Positions 19,790 through 27,961 of a stretch of 64,000 nucleotides of DNA are shown one piece after another. Both the position numbers and the translations under genes were made by a program. The notes under the pieces were generated by a model. It had not been told where the DNA came from. It saw nothing but the letters and a program-made list of their open reading frames with translations, and did no database searches. Every line of letters begins with the position of its first letter. Position 1 is the first letter of the stretch. Source of the stretch: Nakamurella deserti (GTDB taxonomy: Bacteria > Actinomycetota > Actinomycetes > Mycobacteriales > Nakamurellaceae); the NCBI RefSeq assembly GCF_003260015.1, contig NZ_QCXS01000003.1, forward strand, positions 1,086,314 to 1,150,313, read 5' to 3'.

Positions 19790-20992
19790 ATGGCCGACAG
19801 TCTCGGCGTCGCCGTCATCGGTGCCGGCATGGCCGGCAAGGCCCACGCCGCCGCCTACCGCACCGCGTCCGCGCTCTACAGCCCGACGCTGCCCGAGATC
19901 CGCCTGGTCTCCATCGGCGACGTCAACGAGCACTTCGGCACGCTGGCCGCCCAGCGGTTCGGCTACCAGCGCTGGGACGCCTCGTGGCAGGCGATCGCGG
20001 AGAACCCGGACGTCGACGTGGTCAGCGTCGTCATCGCCAACAAGCTGCACCGCGAGGTCGTCGAGGGCCTGCTGGCCGCCGGCAAGCACGTGCTGTGCGA
20101 GAAGCCGCTCAGCGACACCCTCGATGACGCGCGGGCGATGGCCGACGCCGCCCGCACCGCGAACTCGGTGGCCAAGGTCGGTTTCACCTTCCGTCGCACC
20201 CCCGGCATCGCCTACATCCGTGAGCTGATCCGGTCCGGTGACCTGGGCGAGGTGCTGCACTTCTCCGGGCGGTACTGGACCGACTACGGCTGCGACCCGC
20301 ACGGCCCGATGAGCTGGCGCTTCGCCGGCGAACCCGGCTCCGGGGCGCTCGCCGACGTCGGCAGCCACCTGGCCTACGTGTCCGAGTTCCTCTGCGGCGC
20401 CATGACCTCGGTCAGCGGCGGACAGCTGTCCACCGTCATCACCGAGCGGCCGGTGCCGCTGGGCGCGGTGATGGGCCACGACCACGCCGAGGTCTCCGAC
20501 GTCTTCGAGCCGGTCACCAACGACGACTACGCCGCGTTCTCGGCGACGTTCGAGAACGGCGTCGGGGCGCTCGAGGTCTCCCGGGTCGCCGCCGGCCACG
20601 CCAACAGCCTCATCTTCGAGGTGTTCTGCGAGAACGGCGCCGCGAAGTTCGACCAGCGCCGCCCGGCCGAGATCGAGCTGTTCCTGCGCGAGGGGAAGTC
20701 CGCCCAGAACGGTTACCGCCAGGTCATCCTCGGCCCGGAGCACCCCTACATCGCCGGCGGCCTGGCCATGGACGCCCCCAGCGTCGGCTTCGGCCAGAAC
20801 GACGCCTTCGCCTACCAGGCGCGGGCCTTCCTCGAGGAGGTCGCCGGCGTCCCGGAGTCCGAGAGCCTGCCGCGCTGCGCCACCTTCGACGAGGGCGTGC
20901 ACAACATGGAACTGCTCGCCGCCGTCGCCGAGTCCGCGGCGAACAACGGTGCCACCGTCGCCACTGTCGCCACCCAGGGAGTGTCCGCATGA
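19790..20992 (+). CDS. Gfo/Idh/MocA-family oxidoreductase
   Basis: A 400-residue NAD(P)-dependent sugar or cyclitol dehydrogenase-like enzyme. The Rossmann motif VIGAGMAGKAHAAAY is at the N-terminus, and the family signature KHVLCEKPLS carries the conserved EKP lysine. The C-terminal domain includes GSGALADVGSHLAY with the conserved aspartate and histidine. The ATG at 19790 follows GGAGATGGA, a good ribosome site. First gene of a two-gene operon under tandem LacI operators; the second gene overlaps by 4 bases. Together they probably oxidise and isomerise a sugar or inositol derivative, but the substrate cannot be told. Confidence 0.9.
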   Translation: MADSLGVAVIGAGMAGKAHAAAYRTASALYSPTLPEIRLVSIGDVNEHFGTLAAQRFGYQRWDASWQAIAENPDVDVVSVVIANKLHREVVEGLLAAGKHVLCEKPLSDTLDDARAMADAARTANSVAKVGFTFRRTPGIAYIRELIRSGDLGEVLHFSGRYWTDYGCDPHGPMSWRFAGEPGSGALADVGSHLAYVSEFLCGAMTSVSGGQLSTVITERPVPLGAVMGHDHAEVSDVFEPVTNDDYAAFSATFENGVGALEVSRVAAGHANSLIFEVFCENGAAKFDQRRPAEIELFLREGKSAQNGYRQVILGPEHPYIAGGLAMDAPSVGFGQNDAFAYQARAFLEEVAGVPESESLPRCATFDEGVHNMELLAAVAESAANNGATVATVATQGVSA

Positions 20993-21990
20993 AGCTCGGC
21001 GTCTACAACGCGATCCTGCACGACCGTCCGCTGCCCGAGGCGCTGAAGGTCGTCGCCGACCTGGGCCTGACCGGCATCGAGATCAACTCCGGCGGCTTCC
21101 TGCCGCCGGTGCACATCCCGACCTTCGACGACATCCTGGTCTCCGACACCGCCCGGGACGACTACCTGGGCCTCTTCGAGGGCACCGGGGTGGCCATCGC
21201 CGGCCTGAACTGCAACGGCAACCCGCTGCACCCGAACCCCGCCATCGGCGACAAGCACGCCGAGGACGTCCGCCGTTCCATCCGGCTCGCGCACCGGCTC
21301 GGCCAGCACCGCGTGGTCACCATGTCCGGGCTGCCCGGCGGCGAGCCCGGGGCGACCCGGGTCAACTGGGTGGTCAACGCCTGGAACTCCGCCGCGCTGG
21401 ACGTGCTGGACTACCAGTGGGGCGTCGCCGTTCCGTTCTGGCAGGAGATCGACGCGCTCGCTGGCGACCATGACGTCAAGGTCGCGCTGGAGCTGCACCC
21501 GCAGAACCTGGTCTTCAACACCGCCGACGTGTTGATGCTGGTCGAGCGGGCCGGCGTGCAGCACGTCGGCGTCGAGCTCGACGCCTCGCACCTGTTCTGG
21601 CAGCAGATGGACCCGGTCGCCGTCGTGCGCAAGCTCGGTCGTCTGGTCTACCAGGCGGCCGCGAAGGACGTCCGGATCAACGCCGACACCGCCGCTCTCA
21701 ACGGTGTGCTGGACAACAGTTTCCGTCGGCTGTCTGCCGACGAGGCGCGCACCAACCTGGGCGGCGACGAGTGGGCCAACGCATGGCCCACTCCCGCCGC
21801 CTGGGACTTCGTCGCGCTGGGCAAGGGCCACGACACCGCGTTCTGGACGGAGTTCCTGCGCGCATTGCACGAGGTCGACCCCGACATGCTGGTCAACATC
21901 GAGCACGAGGACACCGAGCTGGGCCGCATCGAGGGGCTCGAGGTCGCCGCGAAGGTGCTGCTCGACGCCGACGCCGCACTCGGTCGCTGA
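20989..21990 (+). CDS. Sugar phosphate isomerase/epimerase-like TIM barrel (AP endonuclease family 2)
   Basis: A 333-residue xylose isomerase-like TIM barrel. Visible features are the N-terminal strand KLGVYNAILHDRPLPEALK, GLTGIEINSGGF, the metal-ligand candidates ALELHPQN (Glu), VGVELDASHLFW (Asp and His), and a C-terminal VNIEHEDTELG (Glu). These match the metal site of IolE, hexulose epimerase and related enzymes. The start overlaps the upstream stop (ATGA). The enzyme probably acts on the product of its oxidoreductase partner. A perfect hairpin follows the gene. Confidence 0.85.
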   Translation: MKLGVYNAILHDRPLPEALKVVADLGLTGIEINSGGFLPPVHIPTFDDILVSDTARDDYLGLFEGTGVAIAGLNCNGNPLHPNPAIGDKHAEDVRRSIRLAHRLGQHRVVTMSGLPGGEPGATRVNWVVNAWNSAALDVLDYQWGVAVPFWQEIDALAGDHDVKVALELHPQNLVFNTADVLMLVERAGVQHVGVELDASHLFWQQMDPVAVVRKLGRLVYQAAAKDVRINADTAALNGVLDNSFRRLSADEARTNLGGDEWANAWPTPAAWDFVALGKGHDTAFWTEFLRALHEVDPDMLVNIEHEDTELGRIEGLEVAAKVLLDADAALGR

Positions 21991-22000
21991 ACCCCCCGCG

Positions 22001-22038
22001 CCGGGGCCCGTACCCGATCCGTCGGGAGCGGGCCCCGG
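22001..22038 (+). terminator. Hairpin terminator after the TIM-barrel gene
   Basis: CCGGGGCCCG (22001-22010) and CGGGCCCCGG (22029-22038) are exact reverse complements, starting 10 bases after the stop. Confidence 0.75.
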
Positions 22039-22057
22039 GTCGTCCGACGGGCCCCGG

Positions 22058-22252
22058 TCAGCGGGTCCGCGACTTCCGGGCCCCCACCACCGACAGCACC
22101 ACTCCCACCAGCGCGATGAGCGGTCCGAGCACGGCCCAGGTCGTGGAGCCGCTCATCGCCGATCCGCCGACGTAGCCCAGCCCCTGCAGGGTGAACAGCA
22201 CCCCCAGCGCGATCAGCACCGCGCCGCCGATCATCATGCCGGTCCTGCCCAT
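22058..22252 (-). CDS. Small two-helix membrane protein
   Basis: A 64-residue protein with two hydrophobic helices (about residues 6-25 and 38-58), an intervening YVGGSAMSGSTTW segment and a basic tail ARKSRTR. This layout is common in actinomycete small membrane proteins of unknown function. The ATG at 22252 opens with MGRTGMMIGG. It is convergent with the TIM-barrel gene and divergent from the GGDEF-EAL gene. No function is proposed. Confidence 0.7.
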   Translation of the reverse strand: MGRTGMMIGGAVLIALGVLFTLQGLGYVGGSAMSGSTTWAVLGPLIALVGVVLSVVGARKSRTR

Positions 22253-22385
22253 GTCCGCTCCTCGGTCGCCGTGACGCTCACGGTACGCAGCACCGGAACG
22301 GGGCGAGCCGGGTCAGGTCGCCTCTAGACACGATGCGTCACCTATCGTTACGATGGGTTGTCCTTTCGTGACCCTCGGAGGCCCC

Positions 22386-24713
22386 GTGCGTGCGGTGACG
22401 GCTGCGTACTGCGCGGTGGTGGCAGCAGCGTCACTGGCCTATCCGGTAGTGCCCGAGAGGTTCCAGTCGTGGCTCTACAGCGGCGTCTCCGTGGTCGTGA
22501 TCCTCGCGATCCTGCACGGAATACGCGCGCACCGGCCGGCGAACCGGCTCCCCTGGTCGCTCCTCGCCGCCGGCCTGACGATCAGCCTCGCCGGCGACAT
22601 CGCGTTCGACATCTACGCCGACGTCGCCGGCTCGGTGCCCTTCCCGTCCTTCGTCGACGGGCTGTACCTGGCCTTCTATCCCGTGCTGTTCCTGATGCTG
22701 GGGAGCATGCTGGCCGCGCTGGGCCGCCCTGACCGCACGGCGTGGGTCGACGCGTCGATCTGGACCATCGGTGCCGCCACCCTCCTGTGGGAACCGCTCA
22801 TCGAACCGGTCGTGGTGCGCAGCGACGGCTCACCGTTCGCGGTGACCGTGGCGCTGCTCTATCCCCTGCTGGACCTCGGCCTGCTGCTGATGGTGCTGCG
22901 GATGCTCGTCGGCCGGGCGTCGGTGAACCCGTCGTATCTGCTGCTGGTGGGCGCGCTGGTCACCCTGGTCGGGGTCGACACCGCCTACGGCATGCAGGAG
23001 GCCATCGGCAGCTATGTCCCCGGTGGGCCGCTGGACGTGGGGTGGCTGCTGGTCGACCTGATGTTCGGCGCCGCCGCGCTGCACCCGTCGATGACGCGGC
23101 TCACCGAGCGCATGCAGCGACCACCCGGGTCGTCGACGCACCGGCGGCTGCAGGCGCTGCTCATCCCGGCGTTCGCTCCCGCGGCACTGTTGCTGCACCA
23201 GCACCTCGGCAACGAGGAGCACGCCCCGGTGGGTGAGGTGTTCGCGGTCGGCGCGATGTCGCTGCTGCTGGTGCTGGTGGTCGCCCGGGGTGTCGGACTG
23301 CTGCGGATCGCCGAGCAACGGTCGGTCCAGCTGCGCGACCACAGCCGGGCCCTGGAGGCCGCCCTGGGCGACCGCGAGCGGGTCGCCGCGCAGCTCCGGG
23401 AACGGGTCGACCAGGACCCGCTGACCGGGTTGGCCAGCCGCACCCGTTTCGTCGACCGGGTGGACACCGCGATGCGCGCCTGGCGGGACGGTGGAGCGGC
23501 ACCGTCGGTCGCGTTCCTTGACCTGGACGACTTCAAGTCGATCAACGACAGCCTCGGACACGAAGCCGGCGACTTCCTGCTGCGCGAGCTCGGCAGCCGG
23601 ATGCGGGACCACCTCGGAGGCCGGCATCTGGTGGCCCGGCTCGGTGGCGACGAATTCGCGATCCTCGTGGTCGGATCCTTCGAGTCGGTCGCCGAGGGAT
23701 TGCTCGCAGCGCTGCACGAGCCGGTGTCGTTCTCCGGGCGGTCTCTGAGGCCCCAGGTCAGCCTCGGGGTGACGACCGCGGAGAGCAGGCGGAGTTCGAC
23801 GTCGGATCTGCTCCGGGAGGCCGACGTCGCCATGTACGCGGCCAAGCGGGCCGGCGGTGGATGGCGGCGGTATCAGCCGGGGATGTCGGCCGTGCTGATG
23901 GAGCGGCTGGACGTGCGCAACCAGTTGGCGGCCGCGGTGCAGGACGGGTCGGTGCAGCCCTGGTACCAGCCGGTGGTGGACCTGTCGACGGGCACGTTGC
24001 GCGGCTTCGAGGCGCTGGCCCGGTGGACGACCGACGGCGCCTCGATGGTGCCGTCGCTGAACTGGCTGGCGCTCGCCGAGGAATCCGGGCTCATCGTCGA
24101 CGTCGACCGTCTGGTGTTGAGGGCGGCCGTCGGCCAGCTGGCGGCGTGGCGGCGTGAGGTACCGGGGAACACGCTGCACATGGCGGTCAACTTCTCCGGG
24201 CGGACGCTGCAGCAGCCGGGCATCGAGGACGAGGTCCTCGCGGTGCTCGTCGGCGCCGCGGTGTCGGCCGCGCTGCTGACCGTCGAGGTGACGGAGGGCG
24301 TGCTGATCGACGACGAGGAGGTCGGGCTCCGGCTGCGCCGGTTGCGGGCGGCGGGGGTGGTGATCGGCCTCGACGACTTCGGCACCGGCTGGTCCTCGCT
24401 GAACTACCTCCGGCGGTTCCCGGTCGACCACCTCAAGCTCGACCGGTCGTTCACCGAGGACCTCGGTCGCGGCCCGGCGGCGGACACCATCCCCGCGGCG
24501 ATCGTGCAGATCGCCCGCGGGCTGTCGCTGGGTCTCGTCGCGGAAGGGGTCGAGACCCTGGACCAGCGCGACCGCCTCGTCGAGCTGGGCTTCCGCACCG
24601 GCCAGGGCTACCTGTTCGGCCGGGCCCAGCGGCCCGCCGACCTCGCCGCCCAGGTGCGCGCCAGTGTCGCGCCGACCGGCGGGCCGCCCAGGGTGCTGCG
24701 GGTCGCGCGCTGA
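22386..24713 (+). CDS. Membrane-anchored GGDEF-EAL bifunctional cyclic-di-GMP protein
   Basis: A 775-residue protein with about eight to nine N-terminal hydrophobic helices (residues about 5-305), a short coiled linker, a GGDEF domain and an EAL domain. The diguanylate cyclase signature GGDEF is intact at residues 420-424. There is no RxxD inhibitory site at the usual place before it. The phosphodiesterase domain has EAL at 542-544 plus AVNFS, EVTEG, DDFGTGWSSL, KLDRSF and AEGVET, so all metal and catalytic residues look present. The GTG at 22386 was chosen for the GGAGG 4 bases upstream; an ATG at 22353 is an alternative. It sits alone between minus-strand genes. Confidence 0.9.
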   Translation: MRAVTAAYCAVVAAASLAYPVVPERFQSWLYSGVSVVVILAILHGIRAHRPANRLPWSLLAAGLTISLAGDIAFDIYADVAGSVPFPSFVDGLYLAFYPVLFLMLGSMLAALGRPDRTAWVDASIWTIGAATLLWEPLIEPVVVRSDGSPFAVTVALLYPLLDLGLLLMVLRMLVGRASVNPSYLLLVGALVTLVGVDTAYGMQEAIGSYVPGGPLDVGWLLVDLMFGAAALHPSMTRLTERMQRPPGSSTHRRLQALLIPAFAPAALLLHQHLGNEEHAPVGEVFAVGAMSLLLVLVVARGVGLLRIAEQRSVQLRDHSRALEAALGDRERVAAQLRERVDQDPLTGLASRTRFVDRVDTAMRAWRDGGAAPSVAFLDLDDFKSINDSLGHEAGDFLLRELGSRMRDHLGGRHLVARLGGDEFAILVVGSFESVAEGLLAALHEPVSFSGRSLRPQVSLGVTTAESRRSSTSDLLREADVAMYAAKRAGGGWRRYQPGMSAVLMERLDVRNQLAAAVQDGSVQPWYQPVVDLSTGTLRGFEALARWTTDGASMVPSLNWLALAEESGLIVDVDRLVLRAAVGQLAAWRREVPGNTLHMAVNFSGRTLQQPGIEDEVLAVLVGAAVSAALLTVEVTEGVLIDDEEVGLRLRRLRAAGVVIGLDDFGTGWSSLNYLRRFPVDHLKLDRSFTEDLGRGPAADTIPAAIVQIARGLSLGLVAEGVETLDQRDRLVELGFRTGQGYLFGRAQRPADLAAQVRASVAPTGGPPRVLRVAR

Positions 24714-24750
24714 TCTCCGGTCGCGCGTCCGGTTTACACCGCCGGCCGCC

Positions 24751-25854
24751 TCAGCGGTGCGTCGCCAGCGCGTCCCGGGTGGCGATCAGCTGCCAGGCCA
24801 CCGACGGGGGCCCGTGCACGGTGAAGGAGCCGGTCAGGACGGCGCCCTCGGCGCTGACCTCGCCGACATCGAGCCGGTCCGCCCAGGGCCGACCGTCGGC
24901 GGCGGCCCCGTTCCGCACCAGGTCGGTGAGCGTGGCGACGTCGCCCGCGGCCGCGGCGGCGGTGTCGTACCGGTACGCCACCACCAGGACCGGCACGCCG
25001 TCCTCGACGGCCAACCCGACGGCCATCGCCCCGAACGGGGCCAGTGCCGCGTGCTCCCCCACCGCGTCGGTGGCGTCCGGCACCAGCACCGCCGCGTAGA
25101 CCTCACGCTCGTCGAGCGCGGCGGCCAGGGCCGCCAGCGACGGGTCCTCGGCGAGGGTCCGCCCGCCGCCCGCCACCCACTGCCGGAGGGGCGCGGTGGC
25201 GCGCGAGACCGCGACGGCACCGTCGGCCGACGCCGTCCGCAGTCCCTCGCCCAGCGGCCGGGCCACGGTCCGCCCGGCCAGATCCTGGCGGCCGTCGACG
25301 TCCGGGCCGACACTCCACACGCCCTCGACCGGCGTCCCCATCGCGGCCGTCAGGTCGGCCTCGTCGATCGGGCCGGTGAGCACGCTGAACCGGTCCGGCG
25401 GCGCCGTGATCTCGGCGAAGGTCTCCACATCGGCCAGGTTCCAGCCGACCTCGGCCCGGAAGTCGTCCGCGAGAGCCAGCGAAGCGGGCTGGGCCACCTC
25501 CGGCAGCAGCGCCGCGACCGTCGCGTCGGCGCGCGGCGCGCTGACCGCCGACGCCCACTCCAGCACGGTGATCGACCCGGCCGCCCCGGCCGGGTGCTCC
25601 ACCCCCGCGTGTCCGGACGCCCCGACGAGATCGCCGACCGTCACGAACGCCTCCCCCGCGGGCAGCGCCGTCGCGGGCAGCAGGGCCAGCGCGCCACCCA
25701 CCGTCCAGCCGTCGTGTTGCGTCACCGGCGCCGAGCCGGCACCCGCCGCCGGCGGGTCCACGGCCGCAACCGCCGAGCCGGTCGCCGTCGCGCACCCCGC
25801 CACCGCCACCGTGAGCACCGTCATCGCCACCGCCGCGCGCCAGGTCTTCGTCAC
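24751..25854 (-). CDS. Predicted lipoprotein of unknown function
   Basis: A 367-residue exported protein. The signal peptide MTKTWRAAVAMTVLTVAVAGC ends in a lipobox (VAGC, cysteine at 21), followed by a flexible Ala/Gly/Pro linker. The remainder is a soluble domain of about 310 residues with repeated beta-alpha-like patterns; no catalytic motif was recognised. It resembles in layout mycobacterial lipoproteins with a TATG-rich N-terminus, but I cannot name a family. Convergent with the GGDEF-EAL gene (37-base gap). An inverted repeat lies 43 bases upstream of its start. Confidence 0.75.
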   Translation of the reverse strand: MTKTWRAAVAMTVLTVAVAGCATATGSAVAAVDPPAAGAGSAPVTQHDGWTVGGALALLPATALPAGEAFVTVGDLVGASGHAGVEHPAGAAGSITVLEWASAVSAPRADATVAALLPEVAQPASLALADDFRAEVGWNLADVETFAEITAPPDRFSVLTGPIDEADLTAAMGTPVEGVWSVGPDVDGRQDLAGRTVARPLGEGLRTASADGAVAVSRATAPLRQWVAGGGRTLAEDPSLAALAAALDEREVYAAVLVPDATDAVGEHAALAPFGAMAVGLAVEDGVPVLVVAYRYDTAAAAAGDVATLTDLVRNGAAADGRPWADRLDVGEVSAEGAVLTGSFTVHGPPSVAWQLIATRDALATHR

Positions 25855-25896
25855 CGCACACCCTCCAGGTCATGGTCCTGGGGGTGCGAGTGGCGT

Positions 25897-25918
25897 GGGC
25901 GGGAGAATGTTCCCGCCC
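25897..25918. repeat. Inverted repeat upstream of the lipoprotein gene
   Basis: GGGCGGGA (25897-25904) and TCCCGCCC (25911-25918) are perfect arms with a 6-base centre. Possible operator or attenuator of the lipoprotein gene; role unknown. Confidence 0.35.
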
Positions 25919-25952
25919 GGCGACCGGGGAACGGCCGGGCCGAAAACGACAC

Positions 25953-25993
25953 AAGCCCCCGACCGGGCGGGATCACCGCCGGGTCAGGGGCTT
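25953..25993 (-). terminator. Terminator of the tRNA-Leu transcript
   Basis: AAGCCCC-GACC-GG arms (25953-25966 and 25979-25993) face each other with one mismatch and one bulge. On the minus strand the hairpin is followed by GTGTCGTTTTC, a short T-run. It lies 21 bases past the tRNA 3' end. Confidence 0.7.
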
Positions 25994-26014
25994 GGTCGTC
26001 TGTCTCAACCAGAG

Positions 26015-26097
26015 TGCGCGAGGGGGGAGTTGAACCCCCACGTCCTTACGGACACACGGACCTGAACCGTGCGCGTCTGCCATTTCGCCACTCGCGC
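26015..26097 (-). tRNA. tRNA-Leu (anticodon CAG)
   Basis: An 83-base class II tRNA. The acceptor stem is GCGCGAG paired with CTCGCGC, discriminator A. The anticodon stem CACGG/CCGTG encloses TTCAGGT, giving anticodon CAG. A long variable arm (TGTCCGTAAGGACG region) and a T-stem GGGGG/CCCCC with TTCAACT loop are visible. CCA is not encoded. A leucine tRNA next to fhaA is also the arrangement in mycobacteria. Confidence 0.95.
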
Positions 26098-26112
26098 GAG
26101 CAACCCGACGAG

Positions 26113-26140
26113 ATTATCACCGGCCGCCACGGCAACCCAA
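26113..26140 (-). promoter_or_regulatory. Probable promoter of the tRNA-Leu gene
   Basis: On the minus strand TTGGGT (26140-26135), 16-base spacer, GATAAT (26118-26113). The predicted start is about 9 bases before the mature tRNA. Confidence 0.5.
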
Positions 26141-26143
26141 ATC

Positions 26144-26507
26144 GCCGGATGCCGAACCCCGGCGGCACCGACGCACCCGCCCCTCACCACACGCGCCGGA
26201 GCCGCCCCACCGAGCGGGCTCTGCTCACCCCGCAGGACGGGCAGACCCCGATCCGGTGGGCAACTCGGCACCCCGCCCGACCCCGCGCGACTCCACGACG
26301 ACCCGGCCACCTCCACGGCGCGACCCCCCGGAATCCCCCTCCCACGCAACTCCCGCCGCCGCCACACGTCCACCAACGGCTGCGGTCACAGCTCGATCCC
26401 GGTCGCGTCGCGGCAGGTCCAACCACAACCCCGACCATTAACCTCACAGTCAGACCGCACGCCGACCACACCGCACGACACGTGCGACGACTCCCAGGGG
26501 GTGACCG
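26144..26507. other. Intergenic region upstream of fhaA
   Basis: About 360 bases between the tRNA-Leu promoter and the fhaA start, compositionally noisy and rich in CCAC/CCGAC motifs. It must hold the promoter of the fhaA-pknB operon, but I could not pick a convincing -35/-10 pair. GGGGTGA directly before the fhaA ATG is the probable ribosome site. No gene is seen. Confidence 0.5.
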
Positions 26508-27470
26508 ATGGGCATCATCCAGAGCTTCGAGCGCCGCCTCCAGGGTGCCGTCGGCAACACCTTCGCGCGCCTGTTCGGCGGCACCGTGCACCCGTCCGAG
26601 GTCATCACCGCCCTGCAGGACGAGGCCAACGGCAAGCTCACCCAGGACGGTGGCCGGCTGGTCGCGCCGAACCACTTCACGGTGCGGCTGGGCCCGACCG
26701 ACCGCAAGGGCATCGGCGAGGACGAGCAGCGGGTGGCGACGGCGCTGTCGGACACGATCCGCGAGTACCTCGACGAACAGGGTTACGACACGTTCGGCGA
26801 CATCGAGGTGGAGCTCGAGGAGGCTCCCTCGCTGCACACCGGGCAGTTCCGGGTCAGCTCGATCGTCGACCCGGACGTCGGCCCGCGCCGCCCCGTCCCC
26901 GCGTCCGGGAGCCGCCCCGTGCCCGACCAGCCGCCGTACCAGCCGCCGCCCCCGTCGCAGCCGTACCCGGGCCCCTACGGCCCGCCCGCCGGGCCCTACC
27001 GGCAGCCGGAGTACCGCGACTACGGCCAGCCGCACGCCGACCAGTACGCCGACCAGGGGTACCAGCACGGCTACGCGCCGCAGCCGGAGACGCAGTACGA
27101 CCCACGCTTCGGTGACCCCCGCTACGCCGATCCGCGGTATCCCGACCAGCCGTACCCCGGCCGCCGGCCGGCGTACCCGGAGGTCGTCGCCGCCCTGCAC
27201 GCCGACGACGGCTCGGGCCGCAGCTACCAGTTGCAGCCCGGGTCCAACATCGTCGGCCGCGGGCAGGACGCCGCCTTCCGGCTGCCCGACACCTCCGTGT
27301 CCCGCCGGCACCTCGACGTCTACTTCGACGGGCACATCGCGGTGATGCACGACCTCGGCTCGACCAACGGGACCACGGTCAACGGCACCATCGTGCAGAC
27401 CTGGCAGCTGGCCGACGGTGACGTCATCCGGCTCGGTCACTCCACCATCGTCTTCAGCCAGCGAGGGTAG
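26508..27470 (+). CDS. fhaA: FhaA: DUF3662 and FHA domain protein
   Basis: A 320-residue phosphothreonine-binding adaptor. The N-terminal DUF3662 domain (about residues 1-125, MGIIQSFERRLQ then FGGTVHPSEVITALQDEA) is followed by a Pro/Tyr/Gln-rich disordered linker (about 130-225) and a C-terminal FHA domain (about 235-315) with the signatures GRGQDAAFRLPD, SVSRRHLDV and LGSTNGTTVNG. In mycobacteria FhaA is a substrate and partner of PknA/PknB acting on peptidoglycan precursor export. First gene of the fhaA-fhaB-pstP-rodA-pbpA-pknA-pknB operon. Confidence 0.95.
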   Translation: MGIIQSFERRLQGAVGNTFARLFGGTVHPSEVITALQDEANGKLTQDGGRLVAPNHFTVRLGPTDRKGIGEDEQRVATALSDTIREYLDEQGYDTFGDIEVELEEAPSLHTGQFRVSSIVDPDVGPRRPVPASGSRPVPDQPPYQPPPPSQPYPGPYGPPAGPYRQPEYRDYGQPHADQYADQGYQHGYAPQPETQYDPRFGDPRYADPRYPDQPYPGRRPAYPEVVAALHADDGSGRSYQLQPGSNIVGRGQDAAFRLPDTSVSRRHLDVYFDGHIAVMHDLGSTNGTTVNGTIVQTWQLADGDVIRLGHSTIVFSQRG

Positions 27471-27474
27471 GGCC

Positions 27475-27945
27475 GTGCCCGCGTTCGTCCTCCAGATCAC
27501 CAGGGTGGGGTTCCTGCTCCTGTTGTGGTTGTTCGTCTACGCCGCGATCCGCACCATCCGGGCCGACATCCGGGCGCTGGCCACCAACGAGCCGCGCGAC
27601 TCGCGGCGCGCCCGCCGGGAGCGCGCGGTCGCCGCCCAGCCGGTGCAGAGCGGGCCGCCACGCCAGCTCACCGTCACCGCCGGCCACCTGTCGGGCACCC
27701 GCATCGAGCTGACCGGCGCCCCGGTGCTGATCGGGCGGGCCGACGACTCGACGCTGATCCTGGACGACGACTACGCCTCCACCCGGCACGCCCGGCTCAC
27801 GTTGCAGGGCAACAGCTACTGGCTCGAGGACCTCGGCTCGACGAACGGCACCTACCTCGACCGGACGAGGGTGAGCACTCCGGTGCCCGTCCCCGCCCTG
27901 ACCCCCATCCGCATCGGCCGTACGGTCTTCGAGCTGCGGCCGTGA
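27475..27945 (+). CDS. fhaB: FhaB (FipA): membrane-anchored FHA protein
   Basis: A 156-residue protein with one N-terminal membrane helix (about residues 5-25, LQITRVGFLLLLWLFVYAAI) and a C-terminal FHA domain (about 65-150) with VLIGRADDSTLIL, YASTRHARL and LGSTNGTYLDR. It aligns by eye along its whole length with mycobacterial FhaB/FipA, which links the PknA/PknB kinases to cell division. The GTG at 27475, 4 bases after the fhaA stop, opens with VPAFVLQITR as expected; the upstream extension of the frame lies inside fhaA and was rejected. Confidence 0.94.
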   Translation: MPAFVLQITRVGFLLLLWLFVYAAIRTIRADIRALATNEPRDSRRARRERAVAAQPVQSGPPRQLTVTAGHLSGTRIELTGAPVLIGRADDSTLILDDDYASTRHARLTLQGNSYWLEDLGSTNGTYLDRTRVSTPVPVPALTPIRIGRTVFELRP

Positions 27946-27961
27946 GCGGCGGGCCGTTCCG

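Noticed and set aside
26005..26376. 123-codon minus-strand frame over the tRNA-Leu gene
   Set aside because: It includes the whole tRNA and its promoter; typical spurious frame over tRNA genes.
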